Source: Mansonella perstans (taxonomy: Eukaryota > Nematoda > Chromadorea > Rhabditida > Onchocercidae). Taken from it: a stretch of 64,000 nt of DNA. Position numbers and translations under genes: made by a program. The notes under the pieces were generated by a model. That model searched no databases. It worked only from the letters and a program-made list of their open reading frames with translations, and was not told the origin of the DNA. Position 1 is the first letter of the stretch, and each line of letters opens with the position of its first letter. Positions 25,625 through 40,862 of this stretch are shown one piece after another. The stretch covers positions 558,001 through 622,000 of the forward strand of contig JBAMDO010000568.1 in NCBI GenBank assembly GCA_037074765.1, in the 5' to 3' direction.

Positions 25625-28600
25625 ATGACTAAATTACAAGATATCAACGAACAGATCGATTTTCCGGGTGAAGAATTGAAAATATTGCAATGGTGGCAAG
25701 AAGAGAAAACATTCGCTAAATCTTTGGAGTAACTTTTACTATTCTTTCTTATTTATCATTCATTCCATCCATAAGCAAATTCTTCAAATTTCCATCACAA
25801 ATTTAATAATGTTTATAATTTCATCAAGCTAAGCTAATATATATTAGCTTAAAGAATTTAAGTATTTTTGAATTATTTTTTAAATACCTTTGAACCTTTA
25901 AACTTAAATACCTTTAAACTATATTTTTGAACTATTTTTTAAATATAACAATGTAAAAACTTCTATTCTTTATTGTAATTTTCAGATTTGTCGAAATCCT
26001 TATCATTATTACATTCAATGTTAAAAATTTAGGCTTAGCAAAGGTCGAGCACGTTATACGTTCTACGATGGTCCTCCATTTGCTACAGGTTTACCTCATT
26101 ATGGACATATTTTGGCTGGAACTATTAAGGATGTTGTTACTCGTTGGGCACATCAAAATGGATATTATGTTGAACGTCGTTTTGGTTGGGATACGCATGG
26201 CCTTCCAGTAGTATGTTTTAAAATTTTCATTTAATTTCATGGAATTTTTTGAAAATAACAAATTTTCATTTGTCATTTTTAGATGGAAAAATTAAACATT
26301 ATTTTTAAAGGCCAAACTGATGAAGAAATATTATTTCAGGAATACGAAATCGACAAAATACTTGGAATTAAAGGTCCTCATGATGTCATGAAACTAGGCA
26401 TTGATAAATATAACGCTGAATGCCGAAGTATTGTTATGCGATATTCATCAGAATGGAAGGTTCGTGTGCTGTTATTCCATTTGCAGCCTTTTGCAGCCTT
26501 GGCATAGCTTTATAAATTAGAAGCTAGTTTATTATAAAATTTCTTTTCAAAGCATCCACATACTCGTAATTCTTTCCTTTGTCTCTTCTGAATCATTTCC
26601 GAGTTTATTCGTGGAAGGGATTTTTTTATAGAATACTGTTGAACGTATGGGACGATGGATTGATTTTCAAAACGATTATAAGACGCTTTATCCGTGGTTC
26701 ATGGAAAGTGTTTGGTGGGTCTTTAGTCAGTTATTTAAAAAAGGACTCGTATACAGGGGATTCAAGGTATGTTTTCATTACGTTTTTTGGCTTTTTTTTT
26801 TTGCGTTCAGCATTCTGCGTTCTTGTTTCGGCGTTTTCTGCGTTCACGTAATTAATTGTTCTTTCAAAATTGATTTGAAAAACTGAGAAATATGCATTTA
26901 TCATTATATTGTCATTGCTTCATGTTTTAATGTGAAAAATTTAGGTCATGCCATTTTCAACAGCATGCTCTACACCACTTTCAAATTTTGAGGCTGGACA
27001 AAATTATAAAGATGTTATTGATCCTGCAGGTATTCTGAGTTGATAATAACGTTTCTATAGTTGTGAATCATTATATCACTCAGAAAGTACTGTTGGAGCT
27101 TCTTAGAGTTTTCAAGGATTTATAATTAAGATTCGAAAATTGGATGATAAATCTGTTTCATGAGTATCTGCTCTATTTTGTCGTTATAGGAAATTCTGAT
27201 TGCTTTATTAATATATATGCTGCAGGCTACTTTTTAATGTCATTTTTTAAATGAAATTAAAAATTCAAAAGATTCAAATTTGAAAGACATTTGTACAGGA
27301 AAAATGCAATGTAAATGAATGAATTGTTTTTGCTTCAATTATCCTAGAAACTTATATAGTGCTATTTTCAGTGGTTGTTGGTTTCACACTGGATGATGAT
27401 TCATCTATACAGCTAGTTGCATGGACGACAACACCATGGACTTTACCGAGTAATTTATGTGTTGCTGTTCATCCAGATCTTGTTTACGTCACTGTACGGG
27501 ATAAAAAAACTGAAAAGAAATACATCTTGATGGAAGAGGTGTCTTCATTTACTAAAGTTTATCAGAAATAGAGTAAATAACATGAAACTATTTGCTTCGC
27601 TACTCCACAAACAAATCTGTACAGTTTAACCAGCAGTGGTCAACCACAACCGCCATTGGCAGCCGTTCTTTATCTCTGTTATTCACATTCAGTCAGGTTC
27701 AAGCACATGAGCGAATACGCAGTTCACATTCTTATTACTGTAAAAGTTTAAAAAATAATTGGATAGTCTTCTTAATTAGTATAAGGATAATGTGGTTTTT
27801 AAATTTTACTAATTTTTCAATCTTATTGCGATTTCCAGAGACTCTCTGAACTGTATAAAGATGACGAAGAGAGAGAAATTTTGGATCGCTTCAAAGGAAA
27901 AGCTTTGGAAGGTAAAACATACCAGCCACTTTTTCCATATTTCGCTGAAATGAAAAATAAAGCTGGCGCATTTCGGGTTCTTGTTGCTACGTATATCACC
28001 ACTGACCAAGGTACTGGTGTGGTACATCAAGCTCCCTATTTTGGAGAGGTAAATTATGCAAAGTGCTTTTTTTTTTGTTTCCAAACATTTGCATTTAGTT
28101 CTTTTAGTTCTAGATATTTCCAAGAACTTCTGTTTGCCGGTTTTCATGGTAGAAAATTTTAATGAGACGTCGAATTATGCCTTCTAAGAAAAAAAGACAA
28201 AGAGTCCAAAATAATTAGATTACAATGATTTGAGATTAGCTGTATTTTGATTCAGATCGATTATCAAACATGTTTGGATAATGGTGTCATAACCCGTGAT
28301 ATGAAACCAATATGTCCAGTTGATGAATGTGGTCGTTTCAAGGATGAAATCATTGATTTTTGCGGTCAATATGTAAAAGATGCAGACAAAAATATTTGCA
28401 AATACTTGAAGGTTTGTGTAATGAGCGGTGAAGCTTCTTAAAATAACAGTTAGCTTCGAACTTAATTTCTTAGATTATTCCATTTTCATTTTCCTGTTGT
28501 TTACTGATCATTGCTCGGTATTCCTCATTCAGGTTGTGAATTTTTATTTTTCCTAGTTTTAGCAGCATGGAAATCTTGTCAAATTGAGTGAAGTGAAGCA

Positions 28601-31600
28601 TAGTTATCCTTTTTGTTGGCGATCTGATACACCACTGCTGTATATGGCGGTACCATCCTGGTTCATTCGCGTTGAAGAAATCGTTCCAAAACTGCTAGCT
28701 AATAATGATAAAACTTATTGGCTAGTTATTTTATTATTTAAGTTTCGATATATTTTACTTTTCCGGACTGTGTTAAGTTGAAATATTGAGGTATATTTTT
28801 TCAGGGTTCCATCATTTGTAAAAGAGAAGAGATTTGGTAATTGGTTAAAAGATGCTCGTGATTGGGCAGTTTCAAGAAATCGATTTTGGGGTACTCCAAT
28901 AAATTTATGGGTTAGTGATGATCTGGAGGAAATTGTCGTTCCATCTTCAATTGCTGAGCTGGAAAGATTGTCCGGGCAAAAAGTGACTGATTTGCATAGA
29001 GAAAAGTGAGTCCTTTGGAAGTTAAATGGACCTAGCATGGGATATGGCTCCATGTGATGTTTGAAATAGGAGAAATAATAAATTTCGGAGCAGTTATATA
29101 CAAAAATAAAGTGTTTGTTTTTCAGTATTGACCACATTACAATACCATCGTCTACTGGTCGTGGTATGTTACATCGAGTTAGCGAAGTTTTCGATTGTTG
29201 GTTCGAGTCTGGTTCGATGCCTTACGCTCAGAACCATTATCCATTCGAAAGGAAAAATGATTTCGAGAATAATTTTCCAGCTGATTTCATTGCTGAAGGT
29301 TTTTTGATTTCCGTTTATGTATAATTTTGTTGTAAGGAATAACAAGAAGTTTGTTTTTCATTTCATGAAATTTAATGGAGTTTTAGAATCGAAAGTTCTT
29401 AGCTAAAGTGAGATTGATTTTATACCATTAATATATTAATCAGAGGATAAACAAAAACTGTACAGAAAATAACCGTTTGAATTGATGAAATGAAGAATTA
29501 GTAGGTCATTAAGTTTGCCCAGTATATCTGAGAATAAAATAGATCAGATTCCATAATATGATTTATAACCATCTGAAAGAAATATGTTCATTCCTAGTGA
29601 TGATTGGAAAAAACTGGAAAGCATTTTTTAATCAATCGACACAGCCTTTCCACTTTTTTATCCTTTTCGTACTTTATGATCCTGAAAAAGAGCCGCATTA
29701 GTTGGATTCACATGACGCCAAATTATAATTTCTGAATTATAGTTTAAGGGAAGAAGGCTTTTGAGTTGCTTTTGGTCATTTCGAAGTTATAGTTCCTGAT
29801 TTGAATGTAAATTCATAGGTATCGATCAAACACGAGGTTGGTTTTATACCCTTATGGTTCTCTCAACAGCATTATTTGATCGACCACCATTCAAGAATCT
29901 TATTTGCAACGGTCTGGTACTTGCTGCTGACGGCTCGAAAATGTCGAAACGAAAGAAGAACTACCCGGATCCTTTGGAAGTTCGTGTGGAAGTTTCTATA
30001 AATTTTGAAAACCTGTAGAGATAGTAATTAGTAACTTCGTATTCAAAGATGTTTTTACTGATCATTGTGAACATAAATTAACTGTACAGGTTGTGAATGT
30101 AAATTAATGAACGTAAATTAACTGTACAGATTGTTGGGAAATATGGTGCTGATGCTTTGAGAATTTATTTGATTAATTCACCTGTTGTTCGTGGCGAGAA
30201 TTTGCGTTTCCGGGAGGAAGGTGTAAGAGACGTACTGAAAGATGTATTAATACCGTGGTACAATGCATACAGATTTTTCGTTCAGAATGTGCAAATTTAT
30301 GAACGCGTTGGTTTTTCATTAATTCAGTTCTTTTTTATTTTCCATATTCAAGAAAAATTTTTAGCTCGAAAAATACGATGAAATTTTTAGAGAATAGCGT
30401 GTTTCAAGTGTTAGTACTTAATACTTAAAAATTATATCGTCCACTTTTTTAGTTTATAATAGTGGTGTAATTTTGAAATAAATTGATTTGTTTTAGACAA
30501 ACAAAGAGTTCAAATTATTGGACGCTAAATCGGTCAATGTAATGGATAAATGGATTGTATCGTTTACAAACAGCTTGCTGAATTTTGTTAGAAATGAAAT
30601 GAGTGCATATCGACTTTATGCAGTCGTTACACCATTAACGAAATATTTTGACACTTTAACGAACTGTTATATACGCTTAAATAGAAGAAGGATGAAAGTA
30701 AGTTTTTTTTTTTCAGATTTCCATGGAATCCACTTAAATCTACGGCTATGTTCTATGATTTCTGGAAATTCGCATGTTCTTTATAAAGTTAATGTTTTTG
30801 GGAATATTTTGGAGAGACTTTATGCTGCGTCATTTTGATTAAAGTTATTAGATAACTAATGGCCGCAGGTTTACGTGCTTGCTTTTTATTCCTCAAAAAG
30901 CTTTTCTTTTTAGAATTAAACTTTCTAGCTTCTTTTATTGTGGGATTTGACACTGTTCTCCTCCTTTTTTGTACCGACTTTACTATCTATAAAATTAACT
31001 TCATTAGATCATTCTACTCGATATACTAAAAGAAGATTGTCCACATAAATTCTAGGGTGAAGATGGCCCAGAAGAGTGTGTGCGCAGTCTGTCGACATTA
31101 GGAAACGTTCTCTTATTGATCGTCCGGCTTATGGCACCATTTACGCCTTTTTTTTCTGAACATTTATGGCGTAATTTGCGGCGTATTTCTTCACTATCCA
31201 GTGAATCCGTACATTTTGAAATGATCCCACTACCACTGTAAAAATTTATTAAATCGTTTGTTTATTAAGTTCGTACAGTATGTTGCTTAGTACAAATAGA
31301 CATTTTTACCACTTAATCATTGTTGGTGTAATTATATTTTCTGTTCAAATGAAATACCATGCCATCAATAAATAGGATAGTGCTGTCTTAGCTTATTTAA
31401 AGTTTTTGAAAAAACTATTTATTTTCTCAGTTTAGTGTTGCTTTCCTTTTTCTGTTAAGACTGCGAAACCTTTTGTTATTTGAGTTTTAATTGATAATTT
31501 CTAAAAATATACCCAACATTAAAATTTCAGAAATGACTTAATAGATGAATCAGTGGAGAAACGAGTTGCAAGAATGAGAACGGTTATTGACCTTGTTCGC

Positions 31601-33622
31601 GTTTTACGAGAAAGAAAGGGAATACCAGTCAAGGTGCATAAATCTATTTTTTCAGTGCTTCAGTTCATTCATAAATCTTTTTTACAAAGCTGCTTTGAGC
31701 TTTTTAGGTTCTTACCATATAAGTTATTTCAACTGATATAACAAAATTTTGCAGTATCCACTGAAGGAGATGATCGTAATCAACCGTGAAAAACAATTCT
31801 TAGATGACGTCCTCTCACTGCAAAATTATATAGTGGCAGAAGTTAATGTGAGGATGCTGACAGTTTCACAAGATAAGGAGAAATATGGTGTGCATCTGAA
31901 AGCTGAACCGAATTTTCGCTTACTTGGCATAAGATTGAAGGGTGATCAAAAAAAAGTTGTTGATTATCTGAAGGTAATTAAATACTATTTAAAAGAATTG
32001 CTTAGGTTCCCGCTGGAAATTTAAGCATTTCCAAAGGAAATTTAAGTGAAATTTAAGCGCTTTAGATTGGATTTTTTCGTTAAATGTTTGCTGGATGCAT
32101 TGGAAAAAAAATATGGTGCTTTATATTCCATATTTTATAAAGGTTTTGCAGTGCCATTGATAGGAATACTTTGAGGATTCGTCGAGCATTCATTCTAAGA
32201 AAGTCATAGTAGCAATACAGCTTATTTCTGTAGATAAGTTTAAAGTACTTCCGTTATTTTCATCTTCAAAATATTGACATCAGTATCTATTAGCAAAGAG
32301 TCTTTGTTTTTCAGAATCAAGTTACCGAAAATGAATTGGAACAGTTTGCGGAACGGGGCACGTTGAATATATTGGGTTATGAATTGACTTCTGAGGAAGT
32401 GAGCTTGTCGTATGCATGCTGTGGTGTTCAAACTGCTGGTGAAAAAATGGAAGCGCATTCAGATGGCCAAGTATTTGTAAAACTATTTGCAATTATTATT
32501 GTTTGTTTACACTTATGTAGCTCTGAAATCTTTGCACTCTTGCGGTGGTTAGTGTGGTTCCATGATTTATAAATCAGAGATTTTATTTTATGCAATTGTA
32601 AATTTTTCAGAAAAAATTTCTAGTTATACTTTGAGAATTTTTCTATTCAATAATTTAGACAACAGTGATAGTGGATACAGCGGAAGATGACGATTTGAAA
32701 GACGAAGGTTTTGCACGTGAAATTGTCAATCGCGTCCAGAAGCTTCGTAAAAGTGTAAGCTGTTATTGTAGTTGGAAATAAAAGGAACAAGTGACTGAAA
32801 GAAACGATGGTCTTTCTTATCAATAATCCTAAACAAATTTTCTGCACAATTTGACAATATTATCGTTTTCCATTACTTCAAGAATTTCAGGAACTATTCT
32901 GCATTCAGATTTTAGTACTGGGTTGTTGATCTATACTTTTAACAGGAAGAGTGGAAGTTATGTTATTTGCAGGCCAAGTTGGTACGAAATGATAAGGCAG
33001 CAGTATATTGCAAAATAAGTCCTTCCACTCATCGCCTGGCTACAGTAATTAAAGATCACAGTGAATTTATTGAAAATGCAACTTGTACTTCGATACATTT
33101 ATCCAGTGTACCTGATGATGCAGAGCCAGTTGCAGTATCTTGCAGTTCAGTGAAGAATGCAGAAGTGGAGGTATGTTGACCATAATTTCAGAAAAAATTG
33201 ATATTCTGTTTCGAAGGAGTTAAAAGATATTTTATAAATGATAATTATGTTAGAAAAAATCACAACCTTTTTCTCTAACTGAAGTGGATCCATTTTTTGT
33301 AATCACGGTTGACCATTCTGTAGTGAACATTTTAAAGTTCTGTTGCGAAAATTTTAAACTTAAATTAATTTAGCTACATTTGGTCTGCTACCGGACGATT
33401 TCGCCTGCAATAACAGTGCATTTTGGTTCCCAAAAGCACCGTATATTACTGGTAGCAAATAATGAAGTTTTAACATATGCCAAGTTACTTTATGAAGTAC
33501 GTACCATCTTTTCATTGTGGTCTAAATCAAAAGTATTGCTTACTCTAAAGTCACAACCGATAGCATCTTACTGTAATCTGTTTGATTTAGCTGGTAAAGA
33601 TATTCATGTGGTTATTTGTTGA
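25625..33622 (+). CDS. iars-1: Cytosolic isoleucyl-tRNA synthetase
   Basis: Twenty-one exons give 1,142 residues: 25625-25728, 26033-26210, 26340-26459, 26632-26766, 26945-27029, 27372-27538, 27839-28048, 28256-28411, 28563-28720, 28805-29005, 29126-29298, 29819-29979, 30130-30306, 30497-30697, 31056-31237, 31531-31633, 31755-31973, 32315-32470, 32659-32754, 32973-33170, 33374-33622. It charges tRNA-Ile. Class I signatures: PHYGH (57-60, HIGH motif) and KMSKR (about 602-606); editing-domain [24 protein letters not shown]-terminal anticodon-binding part. Similar overall to animal IARS1, but the C-terminal extension holds one ubiquitin-like-fold segment where human has two, explaining the shorter length. 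Exon 9 ends at GC (TATTG|GCTAGT) if homology is respected; a GT donor 21 bases later would add seven residues. Exons 3 and 20 have alternative in-frame acceptors upstream. Confidence 0.95.
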
Positions 33623-34530
33623 ATTTGGGGCAGATTATATTTGGGATTGCTCTCACTCCGTAATCTTTTTTTAATTGTTGGCTTTTTTCAAATTTTTTCT
33701 GTGTCACCTAGACCCAAAACTTGACATCAATTCTGTCATCCTGCTTGTGTTCCAGAAAAGTGTCTTAACACGATTACAACACCATTGCACTTTAAATTTT
33801 TATGCTTTTTATTGATCAACATTGTCGATATTACACGTGAGATGATTTATATCTAAAGACACAACATTTTTCTTGAGTTGTAAGTGTGGGATTTTCCAGA
33901 TTTTCTGTTGTTCTCAGTAGTCCTAATATCCATACCTCCATAATTTATATTTTTGTAAGCATTCTTAGCTCTATCTTCATTCATTTGCCATTTATATTGT
34001 GCACTTACAGCTTCATTACAGATTTCATGCTAGTGAATTCTTTCATGGCGCTTTTTTTGTTGACGTAATCTTGTTGTTTTTTCATTCAATACTTGTTGAT
34101 GCTTATAAATAATTTGTTGCATATTTATGAGTTGTGAAATCTAGAAACTTGCATTTTCCCACTTTAATTGCGTTCACTAATAACTAGAGATTATTTTCTG
34201 TGCGGCAGAAAAATACTTCACCATTTCTGCAAATTTTCATGTGAAACAATTTCCTGAAATTAATGCCAATGGATTCGACGTGGGATCTTTTAATTTGGAG
34301 ATAATTCAGACTGAAACAAAAGTAATTACTGCTCCTAGAATTTGCTGCTTACTGTTGAAATATATTCGACAAATAATTATGATTAACATTAAAATGAAAG
34401 TTTAATTTCTTCCAAGAATTCACTGACAAATTTCTTTGATGTAAATTTCACATTGTTACAGATATCTCAAAAAAGCTACTAAGATTTGATAAGAAATAGT
34501 ACAAGGAAACGATCAAAACTATCGGTACTG
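33623..34530. other. Convergent intergenic region
   Basis: About 0.9 kb between the 3' ends of the synthetase (+) and the CCDC102-type gene (-). T-rich, no coding signal, no repeat of note. Confidence 0.5.
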
Positions 34531-37777
<3,247 letters not shown>

Positions 37778-39875
37778 TGTTCCTTAGAAAAAAGCTGGGA
37801 GGAGATTCGAGCTTTCAGACAATCGCAAAATGTTTAATGCAAAATGGTGATTGTTGACTGAGTGAAATGAGAACACCTGACGCTATGCCCATTTCACCAC
37901 TTTCTTATCACAGCAACAATATACAGAGCATCAATGCAAGCTTCGGCAAAATTCTGCTCTCACTAATCGGCATTAATTTATCCTTAATCATTCATCCAAG
38001 ATTTCAATTGCTTTTTAAAAATTTGAGCTACTCATAAAGTAGCATTAATTCGTCATTGATGCGCTTTTTCCGTGCCCACAATCAATTTCCCTGAATCCTG
38101 TCTGAGCTAATAATATTGGTTGCATTTTTTTCCGCAGCTCCAAGAATTGTCCTTTTGTTAATTTTGTAAACAGATGAATAGTGGCATGATAAGGAACTTT
38201 CTTTGGAATAATTTTGGACCGCCCAAGTATTTTTCAATCAAAAATCATGATTCCTATTGAGCAGGACGAAGTCAATATGTTTCTAGAAATTTAATTACGT
38301 TCTTTTGATCCTTATCTCATTCAAAAGTAGTCTTTGATAATACTGACTGATAGAATTTTAAAGGTCCTATTTGTTCAACAGAAAGAAGTAATGAAAAAGC
38401 AAAGGATATAAAACATCCAAATGATTTCTTTATTAATGTTGTAAAACTTATGAAATTCCACTGAGAAAAAGGATGAACAAGGGCGATCGCACCGTAGCAG
38501 AATTATGCTTATTTCATGTTTAAATGTTGAAATTAGTTCGAAATGATAGCACGCAGTCCATAATATACATAATCACGTTGCTAGACATTAACGCCTGCAA
38601 ACATGACAAGCAGTACAACCAAATTCAGCCTTTCCTTCAATGAATCATTATTCCTGTTTAAATTTCATTATTCCCCTACAAAAAGGTTAAAGATGGTAAA
38701 GGCTGGTAAACGAATGATCGCAGTAATTGCCGATATTCCCCAATTAGAAAATTTGTGAAAAATTTGTTTTTTTTTTTTCCAAAAAACTTTAATAATGACT
38801 ACAGTTTTTTCCAATAAAACTTTAATAATGATTATAATTAGGAATGGACTCTTCTTTGTCCATTTGCCAACGAATTGTCAGAAATTGACCAGCTCTACAA
38901 AAATATCATGGCTAAGGATTTAACCGAGAAACAAATTCAAAAAAAAAGTTTTTCCCTCTTCTCCTCTACAAAACTTTACCGGAAATTTTATATTGAATAA
39001 GAATTTTGAATTTTAAGGAAAAAATTTAACTTTAAATTAAATAGAATTATTCGGAGAAACCTTTAATTCACTTATTAGCCAACTCATGATTTCAAGAATA
39101 GAATTTTGTGAAGTTTTAAAGTCATATCGTCATTCCGGAACAAAAACAAGATTTGTAAGAAATCCTACTCACTTATGAAGAAAAAATCAGAAAGCAGTGT
39201 GCTCATTGATTAAGATGAAAAATTGAAAGAGGAGGACATTCATATAATTTAATTTTGATACTTTGGGTCTATTGAATATCGCAAAACTTTCCTACTTCTC
39301 TAAAGTTTAAGCAGTGATTGGAGACTTTATAACTTTAAAGCATACCATTCCATCTTCTTGCATTTAAATTGCCATCTGACTTAAATTTCAAAAGTTCGAA
39401 AGTTAATTTCCAAAAAGACTTAACAAGAGTGATTTATTGTAGGTGCAAAATTAATTTCCAATGAAGCCTTTTTCTGGAATCGTGAAGAAATTTTTTTAGC
39501 CGAAAAGAATTTTGTGCTCAAATAAGTTCTTCTTCTAAACGTTTGATTCGCATCAAAAGAATGCTGAATATTAATCCAGTATGGAATTTACGCAATTAAA
39601 GTTCAATTTCTAAATCAAGATATAAAAATGGGAAATTTGATACAAGGATCATTCAGCAAGAATTAATTCAGTTTCGCTTAATCGATAACTGACTGACAAT
39701 CAAACTAACGAATGCAGGAATTAGGTGCGAACAATGACGAGTTTTTTTGGCCTTTTTGAAAATCTTAAAAATATGTCCGTTTAAATTAAAAAAGTTGGAA
39801 GAAAAAGTGCTGGATGAACTTTTAAAATATGTTTATTAAAATATTGGTTGACCAGAGTTCGTTTTTTGCGTAAGT

Positions 39876-39911
<36 letters not shown>

Positions 39912-40292
39912 AGGAGGTGAAAAATACCTGCAGGAATCAAATGAGTTTCATCCGGATCTTTTAAGATGATGAGAATACAGTGTTCGATATACCTTAAGGG
40001 AAAAAAGATAAGCAAGGAGGAAAAGATGATAAGAGGGATTGTTTGCAGATAACAGTGCTAGAGTAGTATTTGTAGGAGATAGAAATATCTCTTGAATCCT
40101 ACTTCAAGCTATTCTTTTTTTGGTTCGTTAATGAGGAATTTTACAATCAGTTTTCATTGGAGTATTGATTATAAAAAATACCAAAATAAACCGATGAAAG
40201 TGCAAATATAAGCAAATATAATCAAAAAATGTTTGCTTCCACCCAACTTTTAAAACTAAAACAAAATTTTGCAATCAAAGAAACGAGCCTAA
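37778..40292. other. Gene-free flank
   Basis: About 2.5 kb upstream of the CCDC102-type gene with no coding signal that I can support. Several poly-T and poly-A runs occur; the only clear structure is the AG microsatellite. Confidence 0.5.
39879..39908. repeat. (AG)n microsatellite
   Basis: About fifteen uninterrupted AG dinucleotides followed by GGGAAGGAGG. Confidence 0.95.
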
Positions 40293-40471
40293 AGGCAACT
40301 CCTGGTTACCGCACCAAGTTCTTCAGGACTGTCTTTTCCGCGAAAACGAACTTCGCTGATAGCGACTGTGTCAATGTTGAGTAGCGATATTTCATGTACA
40401 GTTAAAGCGGATTGACGTTCTGGACGTCTCTTCTCCATGATATCAAGCAGAGTTTTGACGTTCCAACACGC
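40293..40471 (-). mobile_element. Decayed non-LTR retrotransposon endonuclease fragment
   Basis: On the minus strand this reads ACWNVKTLLDIMEKRRPERQ and then SALTVHEISLLNIDTVAISE, VRFRGKDSPEELGAV without a stop. This is the N-terminal part of the apurinic-type endonuclease of RTE/craniofacial-development-protein-2-like LINE elements (WNVxTL, RPER, ALxxxEL, DIxxxSExRF). The WN and the SExRF catalytic glutamate are visible. Nothing recognisable of the rest of the endonuclease or of a reverse transcriptase follows, so it is a short relic. No target-site duplication was identified. Confidence 0.6.
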
Positions 40472-40585
40472 AACTGTTAATCTTTTGAGATAGGTGTATG
40501 CCTTAGATTTATTTTCTTTGTTTTTATTTTAACACAAAAGAAGATGTCCGTTGACCGTGGCTAGCTAATCGGATGAAGAGTGAAA

Positions 40586-40862
40586 ATGAGTTTTGTTAGA
40601 CATCTCGTTGGGCTTTTTTATGTAGCGCTTCAAACACAGCGCCATCAGTTATCGAAGTGATTAAGTTGATAATTCATTTCTTATGTTTTCAATTCATAAG
40701 AACTAGCATAAAAAAATCGATCAAGTCAAAATTTAGTGAAATTAGGAAAAAGGAACTAACTAGCTGTCTGAAGAAAAATACAGCTCAGGATTTATTAAGA
40801 ATTAACGAGGACTTATTTAAGTCCCATAGTATTCGGAAAGCATAAAATTTTGTGAGAATAAA
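40586..40862 (+). CDS. Possible small gene, 71 residues
   Basis: An ATG at 40586 opens MSFVRHLVGLFYVALQTQRH and then QLSK. A 44-base intron (40657-40700, GTGATT...CATAAG) joins in phase to a lysine-rich exon 40701-40845 (KSKFSEIRKKELTSCLKKN, INEDLFKSHSIRKA, stop). AATAAA sits at 40857-40862, 12 bases after the stop. A hydrophobic, arginine-containing N-terminus followed by a basic charged tail would suit a small mitochondrial protein, but I recognise no family. The intron is very short and its acceptor weak, so this may be chance. Confidence 0.3.

Noticed and set aside
28715..29137. 140-codon open frame on the minus strand
   Set aside because: It is antisense to exons 9-11 of isoleucyl-tRNA synthetase, whose protein is clearly conserved; the frame is a shadow of that coding strand.
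18954..33622. WDR47 and isoleucyl-tRNA synthetase as an operon
   Set aside because: Spacing is about 970 bases, much more than typical nematode operons, and both genes may have their own promoters; not excluded but not supported.
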